The translations under genes were made by a program, and so were the position numbers. From assembly GCA_027596075.1 (NCBI GenBank), contig JADGJC010000010.1:182435-246434 (forward strand): a stretch of 64,000 nt of DNA, read 5' to 3'. Positions 34,497 to 46,385 of the stretch are shown one piece after another (position 1 is the stretch's first letter; each line of letters starts with the position of its first letter). The notes beneath the pieces are model-generated. The model ran no database searches. It saw nothing but the letters and a program-made list of their open reading frames with translations, and was not told the origin of the DNA. This DNA is from Rhizophlyctis rosea. Its lineage: Eukaryota > Chytridiomycota > Chytridiomycetes > Rhizophlyctidales > Rhizophlyctidaceae.

Positions 34497-35124
34497 CGCG
34501 CTGGACGTTTTCTTGTGATGACGGTGTCGTGCAGGGTGCGGGCAAAGAGCGGTGAAATCGGACTTGTATAGTAGTTTTCTGTAGATATCCCAGATTGTAA
34601 TTTTTTTCTCTGTAGTTGTCTTCTTCGTTGTGGGATGAACGTGTTGGTTGTTGATGTACTTTCTATGAATACAAAGTGTGTATTTGTATGATGCTGTACC
34701 CGTTGCTTGTTCGTTTGAGGTGGTAGAGTGCCAGATGATGTTTCTATACTATGAAACACCTTGCATGCATTCCATCTGTTGATGCTGATGGCCCCCAACA
34801 TGTCATTTAGAGAGATGCTCTTATGCGATCATAAAAATTGCAGCGTATGTTTTACGAAGAGCACAAAGTAAAGAGCATTCTTCAGTTGTTTCGCGATGAC
34901 AACCTCCCGCTGGTTGTTCACATAATCAAGAGCTAGCTATATGACCAAAGAAGGTTAAATTAAGCGCGTGACTGGAAGGGCTGGGTAAATCCCACCACCT
35001 CACTCCTTCCTCATCTGAATCTCCGTTCCCACGGTCTTCCCGCTTGTGTGTTCACTCTCCTCAATTGTTGGTGGAAGTGTCGCGATTTGTGCTTCTGGCC
35101 CACGCACGAGAACCCAGTTGAACG
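34497..35124. other. Intergenic
   Basis: AT-rich 3' flank of the small gene and promoter region of the first U-box/WD40 paralogue. No gene seen. Confidence 0.5.
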
Positions 35125-36974
35125 ATGCCGGATATCCAGGTATGTCAGTGAAACGACGAATCCGGCCCATCGCAATTATATTGATGTGTCACGACTTCCA
35201 TCAGTTCGACGATGTGCTTCCAAGCGCCATTCCAACAGAACTTCTCGACTCCATTGAGCAAGAGCCACTTGTAGACCCCGTCGAACTACCCTGCCATCAC
35301 ACCTTCTCACGCCACACGATAACACCTTGGCTACAACGCTCGCAAAACTGTCCGATAGACCGAAAGGTTTACACCGCCGCTCAACTAACACCAGTCACCA
35401 ATGCCATCGTCATTCGAATGCTCGATGGCCTCCCGGTCCGGTGCCGTCACACCACGCTCGACCCTGTCAAAGTCGAAGGATGCACTTGGACCGGGCCAAG
35501 AAGCGATCTATTATCCCACCTGCAGTCTTGTGAATACGTCACCGTACCCTGTCGCAACGTGGTAGCAGGATGCACCTGGTCCGGACATCGCAAAGCCCAC
35601 ACCAAACACTTCGCAGACTCTTGCCCTTACCAAAAAGTGTTCTGTGAACATGCGGAACATGGATGTAAGTGGTATGGCGAGAGACGTCTGCGACCAGCCC
35701 ACGTATGCCAAGCACCCGACGTCCCCTGCAAGTATACGATAGTGCACGCCTTGCCACTCTGCACATACAGAGCTAAACCCACCGCAATCAAAGACCACGA
35801 AGCAGAATGTCTCTACCGCCTCATGCAACCAGCCATCGAAGCAATGCACTCCCTCGCCGACGAAGTCAGAGGCAAAGTAGAACCGGAGGACCGTCTCAAA
35901 ATGGAGGACCTGTACCGACAAGTGGATAGATGGCGGGAAGACACAACAGGTCTGATCAACCGGTTACAAAAACCTGGCGGGCCGTTCCACCTACAAGCAG
36001 CAAAAGCATCATTCCTCCACCAACAATCGTCCATGCCCCTCTCGCGCGCCCGTGACGCAGTCACTATGGGCCAAGGCCTCCTCAAAGCCATCACGGGCGT
36101 TGCACTCAGCGGCGATGGCAAACGCGTTGTAACAGCATCCAGTACCGGAACCATCAAGCTTTGGAAGGGCGATACAGGTGAAGTCGTCGGCCTGCCCGGT
36201 GCGTTCCTCGGCACATCGGCAATCGGTCTCAGCTTTGACGGGCGGAAAGTCCTGCTTGGCAAGGCTAGTGGGATGGTGGAAGTGTGGGACGGGCTAATGG
36301 GCAAAGTTGATGTGCGGTATCATTGTCACAATCAGGCTGGTTCCGTGTCATCCGTTTCAGGAAGCAAGGACCTGCACCGCATCGTCGCAGGGACATCAAA
36401 AGGGTTTGTTGTGATGTTTGATGGGCGGACGGGGAATCTTTTGACTTCTTTGTTTGTGGATTGTCGGAGGATTTGTGTGTTTGATAGAGCGTTGGTGGCG
36501 ATGAGTGGGGATGGACGTCACGTTGCGATGTGTATGAAGAAGACATTGGTGGTGTGGGATGCAAGAGATTTGAACCCTTCGGATATTGTACAGAAAGACC
36601 ACACCGAGGTCATTACATCGATCGCAATCAGCAAAGACGGGCGACGTATTGTGACGGGCTCAAGCGATGGAACGGCCAGGAGCTGGGAGTCTGATGGGGA
36701 GGGAAGGGCGAAAGAGATCAAGTCGAAGTGTTCGTTTGCACCTTTGGAAACTACTGCCTATCCCGTGGAAGGTGTTGTGATCAATGACGATGGGTCGAGG
36801 GTTGTAATTGGGTCGGGTTGGGGGGGTGCGTCACTTTGGAATGCGGAGAGTGGGCATTTGATTCGAAGTATTGAGGGAAAAGGGCACCCCGTTGAATTTG
36901 TTGGAATGGCTGGAAGTGGTGGGGTTATATTGACGGGATCGAGGGATCGGGGGTTGAAGGTGTGGAGAAGTTAG
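35125..36974 (+). CDS. U-box-like/TRAF-finger/WD40 protein, copy 1
   Basis: Two exons, 35125-35139 (five codons, MPDIQ) and 35205-36974, split by a 65-bp intron, give 594 aa. Residues about 18-62 are a RING/U-box-like module: DPVELPCHHTFSRHTI and NCPIDRK are present, but the first Cys pair of a RING is replaced by Asp/Ser. It is therefore a degenerate RING or a U-box. Next come TRAF-type Cys/His fingers (GCTWTGPRSDLLSHLQSC, then repeats), a helical linker, and from about residue 330 a WD40 propeller (GKRVVTASSTGTIKLWKGDTG, GRRIVTGSSDGTARSWES, ILTGSRDRGLKVW). The likely role is an E3-type adaptor with a WD40 substrate platform. It is tandem with two paralogues. Confidence 0.85.
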
Positions 36975-37429
36975 TGATTAGCGTCATGGCTCGCAAAATG
37001 TGAAAACCGGATATCAGTCCTAAATTTGAAACATATCAAATAGACTCCTCCTCAGTGGGGTTCGTTCGACCCATTGTAAAATACGTCAATGTGCAAGTTG
37101 TTGAACATATGTAAATCTGTGTTTTGGGAGTGCAGACCGGAATTTCATCGGCATTATCAGGCGGCACCGATTACAATTGCTAGTGTTGTTCCAAGCACCT
37201 TCTATTTGTTTACTTTTCCCCAACTGGCCTCGTTGTAACCCAAAATGGGTAAATGATACAGAGACAACTCAATTTCATCAACCTGTTTCCCACAGCTGTT
37301 GCAGCTACTCCTCCCACATCGTCCACACTTTCTCATACTGCCGACCGCCGACCGGACTCGATGTTATTCTCAAGCTTTTACATCTCGCGCATATGCCGGC
37401 TGACTCTCAAATACTCGATAACCTCACAA

Positions 37430-38098
37430 ATGTCGGACATTCAGGTGACGTGCAATTCGAGCAATTCTACGTCAGCCTAAACACTAAAAACCACACCATC
37501 TAAATAGTATATCTACATCCGTACAAACCTTATCCCGAACGATCTCCTCGACCCCATCTGCCAAGAACCCTTCATCGACCCCGTCGAGCTACCCTGCCAA
37601 CACACCTTCTCCCGCCACACAATAACGTCCTGGCTGCACCGCTCTCAAACACGTCCTGTAGACCACACACCCGTTACCGCAGCTCAATTTACGCCAGTCC
37701 CCAATGCCATCGTCAATCGAATGCTCAATGGCCTCCCAGTTCGCTGCCCCAAAGGATGCACATGGACAGGAGCTAGAAGTGACGTGCACCACCACCTGCG
37801 GTCCTGCGGCGACGTCCACACACTGGTACTACCGACACCATTACCCACCGTCGATGACGTCCTGGAGGGAGCAGACGTCAGTGCTGAGAAAAGGGAGTTG
37901 GTGCATCAGTTCTTGCTGGGGCAATTGCCGGAGGAAGAGGGTTGCGTAGAGGAGATTGAGCTCAAGAAGGAGAACGTGCTGGTTGGAGGAAAGTGGAAAG
38001 TGGAGATGTTATGGTTGTTGTTGGATTTCGGCCAGGGGACCTGGAAAAAGGTTAGGAGGAAGAAATCTTTGATTCTGGAAACTAGACATGAGCCTTGA
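37430..38098 (+). CDS. U-box-like/TRAF-finger protein, truncated copy 2
   Basis: The same gene plan as its neighbours: exon 1 of five codons (37430-37444, MSDIQ), a 63-bp intron, then exon 2 from 37508. It encodes about 201 aa. The U-box-like block (DPICQEPFIDPVELPCQHTF) and one TRAF finger (GCTWTGARSDVHHHLRSC) are intact and close to copies 1 and 3. After that the sequence changes to a Glu/Lys-rich helix and an unrelated basic end. The remaining TRAF fingers and the whole WD40 propeller are missing. It may be a partial duplicate, or a short dominant form that competes for E2 or partners. Confidence 0.7.
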
Positions 38099-38622
38099 TG
38101 GTGGTGGCTGCCGTTCGGTTGAACCCGAATTTTGATGAGAGCGGGGTCTCAGTCCTAATCTCGAAATACGTCGAACTTGCGGGGACTCGCCCTTGTTTAT
38201 AATATCGACCATGATTGTGCAATACTAATGTATGCCATTCCGTAAAATCCCTCGGGGTGTCTCGATTCATATCATCAACATAGATTAGTGTGGATGTAGC
38301 TATTTCTGCCGTGCCCATGTTTTGGTAGTATAAAGCCGGGATGGTGTTTGATTTGTTCCCGCTCACCAGATCTCTGAGAGTTTGGACACGCTTATCTGGC
38401 CGTATGACCCAAATAGGGTAAATGATGCGAACGACTTGTCCTTTGCGAACACCGTTTTCTTTCCCCCGCTGACAGATGGCATCCTACTCCTCCATCTTCA
38501 TCCGTCCTTTCCCACAGTGAAATACATCCATATTTACAACTCCTACTCACTTCGATTTGGCAGCTCACACGGTCCGTGTGAACGCCGCCTGACTCCAGAC
38601 CTCATTGATTACCCCCTCACTG

Positions 38623-40509
38623 ATGTCAGCGATCCAGGTGATGTGAAAGAAGCAACCCTCCTTTGAAACCCCGCACTCACAACACTTGGTGAATTAGTAC
38701 GACTATATACGTTCAGATATCCCAAATGAGCTCCTCGACCCCATCGACCTGGAACCGCTCATAGACCCCGTCGAACTACCCTGCCGGCACACATTTTCAC
38801 GACACACGATAACTCAATGGATGCAAAACCGCCACACCTGTCCCATAGATCGTAAGCGCGTCTTTCTCAGCCAGCTGAAACCCATCACCACCGCCGTCGT
38901 TTGCCGATTGCTGGACGGTCTGCTGGTTCGGTGCCGTCACGCTGCACCCCCTTCTTCCCACACCGAAGGATGCACTTGGACAGGTCAAAGAATCGACCTT
39001 CTGCCTCATCTCAAAACGTGTCAATACGTCGTAACACACTGTCGCAACGCGGAAGCTGGGTGCACCTGGTCTGGCCCTCGCAAATCTCTGCAGATTCACT
39101 GCACTTCCTGTCCGCACGCCATGGTTACGTGTCAAGACGCGTCGTACGGGTGTCAGTGGTACGGTCCGAGACGACTGCAATCTAGTCACGGATGCGGAGC
39201 CACAGCTGTACCTTGCAAATACGCTATGGTTCATGGCGTGCAGCTCTGTACAGTCAAAACCAATCCATCAGCACTCAAAGACCACGAAACCAAATGCTTG
39301 CACCAGATCATGGAGCCCGCCATTGAAGTAGTCAACAGTGTTACCGACGAAGTGGGCAGCAAAATGATTATTGAGGATCCTACCAAGCTGGAGCACTTAC
39401 GCCGAGACCTGAACGGATGGCACGAGACCAACAAGAACTTCATCAATCGATTGCAAAACCCCGCCGGACCCTTCGAACCACCATACGATTCGCCATCCAT
39501 GACGTCACTACCCTCCAGGCGGTATGCAATCCGCATAGGCGAAGGCATCCTCAAATCCATCGTCGGCGTCGCACTGAGCGGGAACGGCCGAAGAGTCGTG
39601 ACAGCAAGTAGCGACGGAACCATCAGACTCTGGGCGGCGACATCGGGATGCCCCCTATTCAGGACCTACATGTGCAAAGGAACAACAGCCGTAGCCATAA
39701 ATCGCGACGGAAGCAAAGTCGTTCTTGGCATGTCCGCCGGTGCAGTTCAAGTCCTAGAGTCATTATCAGGGAACGTCGAAGTACGTTGTACCTGCCCCAT
39801 CACCTCCGGCTCCGTATGTTCGGTTGCCACTTGTGCAGACGTGCACCGTATCGCGGTGGGGACGGTGAGAGGGGAAGCACTCATTTTTGATGGGCGAACG
39901 GGGTCCTTGATCTGGACCGTTCCACTTGCCGGTTGTGAGAAGGTGTTGGTGGCGATGTGTGAAGACGGAGGGTATGTTGCGATGGGGATGGGGAGGACGG
40001 TGATGGTTTGGAATGCGGATGAACCTGCCGGGTTGAAGGTGAGGCCTGAAGGTCATTCGAGGGAGATTACGTCTATTGCCATCAGCAACGACGGTAGGCG
40101 TGTTGTGACGGGGTCATTGGACGGGACGGCCAAGAGGTGGGAACATAGTGACGGGTCGCAACTGCAGCGTACGTTTGGGGATCATGAGGACTGGGTACTG
40201 TCGGTTGCTCTCAATGGAGATGGGTCGAGAATGGTGATGGGTTTGGGTAGTGGTTTTGCGTCTATTTGGGATGCGGATGATGGGATTCTTATTCAGTTGA
40301 TTGAGGGAGAGGAACTGGCCGTCGACTTTGTTGGCATGGAGGAGAGTGGGGTGGGGGTCTTGACCGGAACGGTGGATGGGGCAGTGAAGGTGTGGGGGCC
40401 TGCGAAAAGTGGGATACAAAACAAGGCGCTGAAGAACCCGGCGCACAAGCCGCTGGGGAGAGTGGTGAAGAAACCAGGGGTAGTGATCGTCGAGAGAGGA
40501 CGACGTTGA
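38623..40509 (+). CDS. U-box-like/TRAF-finger/WD40 protein, copy 3
   Basis: Two exons, 38623-38637 (MSAIQ) and 38698-40509, give 608 aa. Order: U-box-like block with DPVELPCRHTFSRHTI and TCPIDRK, TRAF-type Cys/His fingers, linker, WD40 repeats (GRRVVTASSDGTIRLW, GRRVVTGSLDGTAKRW, VLTGTVDGAVKVWG). Exon 2 opens with YDYIRSDIPNELLD, matching YIYIRTNLIPNDLLD of copy 2; this confirms the unusual five-codon first exon. The tail is Lys/Arg-rich. Like copy 1 it lacks the first Cys pair of a classical RING. A nearly full-length paralogue of copy 1. Confidence 0.85.
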
Positions 40510-40814
40510 CGGTTCCATAGTTTGCATAGTGTACATAGTTGATTGTGTGCCTGTTACATGTAGATGTATAGGGCAGGTTGTTCATAGGTAGTTAGGCTAA
40601 TCAATATTGCTGATGACGGAACAAAGTTTCCATCAACTCAAGTTCCTCTCTTCCGACCTTCGAACTCCCAAAAACAATCCGGTGTCTCAAATCCTACTAC
40701 TAAAATTCATCAAAATCAAATATACATAGAAACAAACGAGACACTACCCCAAAAACCTACATAGCCCTCTGCCACTCTACATAACCCCCAAAAAACCCCC
40801 CCTCCCTCTAGGAT

Positions 40815-43671
40815 CTACGCCTCCGCAGCCCCATACTTCCCACTAACAACCGCCTTACTAACCCCTTCAACCCTCACCCTCCCCCCACTCCCCTCCTCAA
40901 CAACCCCAACATCAACCCCACTCAACAAACTCCCCGAACTCGCAAACCTCACCGCTACCGTCCCCGGCCTCCCCACTTCCCCCGTCTCCACCCTCGCTAA
41001 CAACTTCTGCGCCGCCCCACCATCAGTGTCGGCATCGACTTTCCAAAACAACGCCCGCCTCTCAGCGTTCCACACCGCGTTAGGTTTAGATTGCACGTTA
41101 GTGATTTTCCCTCCTCCCTCACACGTAACGAAGAACGATAAATCTCGGAGGGTGATTCCGCGATTTCGAACGGCGTCGTTGATTTGGTATACCAGTACGA
41201 GGGCAGTGGACCGCTCCTCACACTTCCAAGCCGGCGTAACAAACACCGGCGCAAAAGCGTCATAAGTTGACGGATCAGCCGCGACTTGGTACTTCAATAT
41301 CACGACGGGCAAGCCTGGGCTACGAGCAACAGCGTCCAAATCAAGCGCGAAGTCGTGTGGAGTGTCGGGAGTTATAGACCGTGCAAACGCGTCGTTTGTT
41401 ATGACTTTACCGATGCTGGCAGCGTTACCTAACCGGATTCTCCCACCACCCCTCCGTCGCCCATCATTCATCCACCCACTGGAAACTTGCACGCTAACTT
41501 CCCCCGTCACGAGGAGTTTATCTACCACCCCACCCTTCAGCAACACGTTGACGGTTTCGGTTATGGAGATTCGTAATGGTAAGGGGTCGTCGTTTGTAAT
41601 GGGGCTGGCGGTTCGGAGTGGGGAGTGGTTGGTGGTTTGGAAGGGGTCTTCGGTGGTGTGGTTTGTTATTGAAGAGTGGATGGAGGGGGCGAAGGTGGTG
41701 CGTTTGCGGATGAGGTCGTCTAGGCCTTCAGCGGAGGCTAGGCTGGGGCTGTCGGACATTCGGCGTGTGCTGTGGGAGGGTTTGGTGGGGGGTGATATTA
41801 GTCAGATGGAGGTTCTTTGTGATGTCCCCAAGCACACCCCATACTTTTTTCTTCTCGTCGTAGGGACGGAGGGAAGCGTCGACGCAAATTTCTTCATCGT
41901 GTTCATGGCGTCATGAGGGTTCTCAACAATGGCTTGTTGTCTGATATCTACTTTCAATTTGGTGGATGGGGTCATGCTGAATAATATAAACGTCATCAGA
42001 TCCAGCCACGAAAAAGAATAACTGGGAAATGTAGCTTGGACATGGAATAATGACATACCTTCTAGAATCGCTATGCTCATCATCCTCGTCCAAATCTATC
42101 ATGCCACTGCCCCCCATTTCAGTCTCCCACGGCGCTCGCGAAGATGGTGGTGGAATGGTATATCCTTCCTCGTCTACTAATGGTGCTGCCCCCGCCGGTC
42201 CCTATTCGACCAAGTGATACGCATCAGTCCCCGGACCATTAAAGAGCAAAACGAATGACGTACATTTGATGGAGTTATTGAAGGAGCAGCCGAAAGAGGC
42301 CCTGCCGACACCGGACCAGCCTGACCATTTTGCGTTGGAATGACAACCGACCCATGCCGAGAGCTGCAAAATATACGGAAATGGTATCAATCCCGCGTCC
42401 ACCAACAGCAACTCGCACAAAACTACGTACGGTGCAGCCGATCCCCCCGCGCTACTCAATGCCTCTCCAGTATACGCATGAGTAGGATCTCCAGTCAAAT
42501 TGCTCTTCGCCACCAAGAAGCTCTCCATCTCATTCGTGACATCAAAGTTCAATGCTGCTGCGAGCAGGGCATCGGATATGGCGGGTCTGGACGAACCGTG
42601 TTTTGCATCTGATTGGGCGAAACGGACGATGGAGTCTTTGATGTTTGATAGGCGCTTTTCGTCAATGGTTTGTAATTTCTGATAGAAGAGGTTGATATGT
42701 GCAGTGCTTGTTAAGGACCAAGAAGAAACGAGGGCGTACCTGGAAGGCTTGCGCGGCGTTAGGTTGCCATTGGCTTTTCATATGTTCTGCTGCCGCATGT
42801 GCGTCCGCCGTCTTCTTATCTGGGTTTTGTTCAATATCGGGATCATGGAGTCACGATCAGTGCTTTGCGAACGGTTACCTTGCTTGTCCGAGTTACCCTT
42901 CTTCTTTGCCTTAGCAGCCGCCTATCAAGTACAATACATGTCAAGACTCATGCCTTCCCAAAAATCATCCATTTGAACCACTACCTTATGATACTTTGCA
43001 AGCTTCTCCTCAACCTCCTTAGCACCCTTCACCAGCTCCGTTTCATGCTAATCGCAACAATATCAGGTTGAATTAGTCCCGTCGACCTGCCAACCTACCC
43101 ACGGTGTCCGCCTTCTAACCTGTTTAGCCCATTGCATATCTGGATCTCCTTGGTTCCCCGTGCTCTTGGCAATCTCTGCCAAATCCTTTGCCTGTGCGGA
43201 GTGAAGTTGCGATACTTCCACCGTTGACGCGGTCAGTTGTTCCCATACGGGGGCGAACGTCCTGTCGTAACCTTGATCAGAATTCGCATCCTTCCGTACA
43301 AGCTTCAAGCGTTCCAACATACCCAAGCTCAACCGGCACAGGCTTCCGCGCCAGACGCGTCAGCGACGCTGCGTACGCTTCTTCGATTGCGGCCCTGTGG
43401 TATGAGGGTACGACGTTGGGTTTGCCCTTCAGTCGCGTTTTTCCACCAGTAAAACTCGACGACTCAGACCTCTCACGGAAATAACCCGTCACAACGTCCT
43501 CTAACGCGCTCCCACGCTTAACCCGGCCGAGCACCAGCTCCACCGTCTCCTTCGGCTTATCATACTGCCAAAAATAGCCCACCCCAGTTAGAGAGCTTGG
43601 TGACGTTGAACATGCAAGATACAACCCAAATATCAGCAGAACATACACTGAATGCCTCCGCAAAACCCATA
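40815..43671 (-). CDS. Muniscin endocytic adaptor, Syp1/FCHO family
   Basis: Multi-exon minus-strand gene from ATG 43671 to 40815. The 5' exons encode an F-BAR domain: ETVELVLGRVKRGSALEDVV, then IEEAYAASLTRLARKPVPVE and TFAPVWEQLTASTVEVSQLH, the order and motifs of FCHO/Syp1. Short internal exons continue the helical bundle (LLAAALNFDVTNEMESFLVA). A linker follows with DEEGYTIPPP and PSTKLKVDIRQQAI, both characteristic of muniscins. The last exon (from about 41759) carries the mu-homology domain, opening LPLRISITETVNVLLKGGVV. Muniscins nucleate clathrin-coated pits at PI(4,5)P2 membranes and recruit AP-2 and Eps15. All key parts are present and the gene looks intact, though individual exon ends in 41.8-43.3 kb are approximate. 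Confidence 0.85.
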
Positions 43672-44139
43672 GCTATACTGTGTTTCCCCCTTTACGTCGC
43701 GTTTAGATGTGTGGAATTGGTTGTTATGTGCTCATGAGGGTCTACCAAAAGTTAGTTTTAGTGACAGGAAAGAGGAAGGAGGGTTGAAATCGGGGTGGAG
43801 GGGATGGCACGATTGTGATATGGCTTGCATTCCAATCGCACTGCCACGTGCTCAATCCGACTGCAATGCATGCGTTTGTCACTTTGGCTTACTCAATCAT
43901 GACATCAGTGACATCAGATCGACACACCCTGTGACCGTCAATCAATGGCAATCAGTCACCAACAAACCCACATAAAACTGAAACCTCCCCCTCCTTCCCC
44001 AAATTCTTCTTTGTTTTTTGTTCCTCATCAGAACTCGTTTGTGTGTGTTGCATTGTGAGGGTATCCGACCTGGGCTCAACCACACTCACCTGAGCTCCTC
44101 AAGGTTCCTTCACTCCCGCCGAACTCGCCCACAAGACAC
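43672..44139. other. Intergenic
   Basis: About 470 bases: promoter side of the muniscin gene, pyrimidine-rich towards 44000. No gene seen. Confidence 0.5.
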
Positions 44140-45370
44140 CCACAAGTCAAGCGATCTGCCATGAGCCCTTTGCGCCTCGTTCGTTTCCATTTCGGAACGG
44201 GATATCGGTCGGCCCACACTGGATTATCCGGCATTTGCCGCGTTCAAGCCTTCTTGGCCTGACGCAGTCTGGAGAGCTGTCACGACATCTGCACGGGCGT
44301 CTGCCACTGGCGGAAATGTCTGTCACGCCGGCGCAATTGGGGCATGGGCATGGGATCAATTCCGATGTATAGTAGGACTCTTATTATCTTGTATAGTCAT
44401 TGCATTCATGTATAGATTAATGAACGCCTTCGACTTCGACACCAACCCCCCACTTGGAGCTCCCGCTCCCCAAGTTTTCGATCTACCATGTTTCAACCTC
44501 ACTCGCTGCAACGGACGTTCCTTCTTTGGAACGGGACCCCGACCCCCCGGACCGTACGCTCGTAACTTCCTGCCGATGAGCCTTTTTGGCCCGACAGGGT
44601 TGCAGCGCGGTTGGGGAATCTGTGCAGGACTCCTTCCCGAACAGATGGATGGAGAATTCCTGCCACGGTGCTGGCGATGGGGCATGTGTATGGGATCCAT
44701 CCGATGTATAGATAGCGACATAGTAGTAGTGTATAGGGTTTGTGTTATGTATAGATAGTCACACAACCTTCGACGTCAACATCCCCCCCCCCCCCCGCGA
44801 AGCACACGAGCTTCCGCCTCAAGTTCATCGATCTACCACATCACTCACTTCGCTCCACGTAACCGTTTCCTTCCTTGCGAACGGAATCTCCTGCCGCCCT
44901 CTTGAACCGTTTCAGGGGCAGACCGTTTTTCGGTTATAGCCCTACGCCGAAGTGCCTTTTTGTGCCGGGCGTGGACTTGCGAGGCGGCAGAGATGATTTG
45001 TGCTGAGGCTCTCTCCGTCACGGTTTTTCTGGCGGGAGGGTGAGCGGTTTGGGAGATGTGTGTATGGGATTCGAAGCATCGAGCTTCCCTCAAGTTCAAG
45101 ATCATCGATCTACCATGTTCGGCCATTCGCTCCACCATACGTTCCTTCTTGTGAACGGGATCTCCTCACCTCCCCGCGGACCGGTTCACGGGCACACTGC
45201 GTAGTATTGCCCCGCCAAAACGGCCTTTTTGGCTAGGCGCGGTTCCTTGCGGGGCGGTTAGAGATGATTTTGGGCGGCGCCCTGGCCACCTTTTGTGGTC
45301 GACGGGTTATGCCATGGTGGGGGGAAGGCTGCATGTGTATGGGATGTATCCGATGTATGGAGTAGGTTAC
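44140..45370 (+). repeat. Tandem ~300-bp repeat array, block 1 (about four units)
   Basis: Diverged units recur at about 44150, 44479, 44829 and 45108. Each begins near CGATCTACCATGT or a variant. It then has a first hairpin around CGTTCC-T-rich-GGAACG, a CCGGACCG-like segment, a second hairpin (GCC-TTTTT-GGC type) and a GGGCGGTTAGAGAT-like stretch. Units 1, 2 and 4 end near TATGGGATCCATCCGATGTA or a variant, unit 3 near a shortened form. No protein frame is conserved among units. The direction given is arbitrary. Confidence 0.7.
44922..44934 (+). other. T5-loop hairpin in repeat unit 3
   Basis: ACCG-TTTTT-CGGT, a perfect 4-bp stem with a T5 loop, one of the recurrent small hairpins of the array. 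Confidence 0.55.
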
Positions 45371-46249
45371 AGGATGGAGGGATACTTAGCTTTGTTCAGA
45401 TATCTTTGTATGGGATGATGAGGAGAAGGGGGGAGGTGATACGGCTTTGTGAGGTGAGTGCAGAGGGGAGTATATATTCCACCATGACCTTTTTGGTCAA
45501 GGGAGTTGAAGTCACCCCTGGCCGCGAGGTAACCAATCCTTGAGAAAGGGGGTGAGTGAAATGTTTTGTCATCCTAGATGGCGGACGTGGGATTGGGAAC
45601 CGTGGGGGTACGTGGCGAGGGGCTTCGTCCGGCGGTACCGTTTGGGTTGGGTGCTACTTACCACATTCTTTTGACCAGCACAGATAACGAACACGTCCTG
45701 GCTAGCGGAGATCACGAGGAGGGACTACTGGCAACGCGCCTGTGAATGCGTTGGTAAGTTTTTTGCTCCTCATCTTTGCGATCTCAAAGAACATCCATAG
45801 TAACCCTTCCTTTTCTTTAGAATGCCAGGCGCGGCATAAGTGATTGGCCTCTCCCGTGTCACCGAAAGGGGGTTTGGCGGCGATAAGCTGGGGAATTAGA
45901 GAAAGTGTGAGTTACATAGGAACCTCAGACGTCCATTCCTCTATGAGTTGATTGTTGGGGAGAGCCAACCTCGGAGTAGGTGACGGGGGAAGAGGTCTGG
46001 GTTATGATGTGCATTTGGAAATGGTGGGTGTAGGTGGATGGGTGGGATTTTGGAGGTATGTCTTGTTGGTATCTTTCATTCTTCGTTCAGCTTGTTGATT
46101 GGTGGAGTCTTTTTCTTTGTAGATCCGAATCGCTAGGACATGTGGTGACACACTAGTCGGCGGCCTTTCTGCGACATAGACTCTTTTCAAGACTACGATA
46201 CGGCCATCCCTTAACCCCATTCGCAACCCGTCGCGCTTCCCCTTAAGTT
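45371..46249. other. Spacer inside the repeat array
   Basis: About 880 bases that interrupt the ~300-bp units. A T5-loop hairpin occurs at 45485-45499, but the surrounding unit sequence is not recognisable. No gene is called. It may be a heavily decayed set of units. Confidence 0.4.
45485..45499 (+). other. T5-loop hairpin
   Basis: TGACC-TTTTT-GGTCA, a perfect 5-bp stem around five T residues. The stem sequence differs from other units although the T5 loop and inner CC/GG pairs are shared. Confidence 0.6.
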
Positions 46250-46293
46250 CAAGTCATCGATCTACCATGTCGACCTTCTCACAACCACCATAC

Positions 46294-46308
46294 GTTCCTT
46301 TTTGGAAC
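46294..46308 (+). other. T5-loop hairpin in repeat unit 5, first position
   Basis: GTTCC-TTTTT-GGAAC, a perfect 5-bp stem. Confidence 0.65.
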
Positions 46309-46370
46309 CGGATCTCCTAACTCTCACCCCCGCGGACCGGTTCACCGGCACACTTGTTGCCGCGCCATAG

Positions 46371-46385
46371 TGGCCTTTTTGGCCA
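46371..46385 (+). other. T5-loop hairpin in repeat unit 5, second position
   Basis: TGGCC-TTTTT-GGCCA, a perfect 5-bp stem, 77 bases after the first hairpin of the same unit. Confidence 0.65.
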
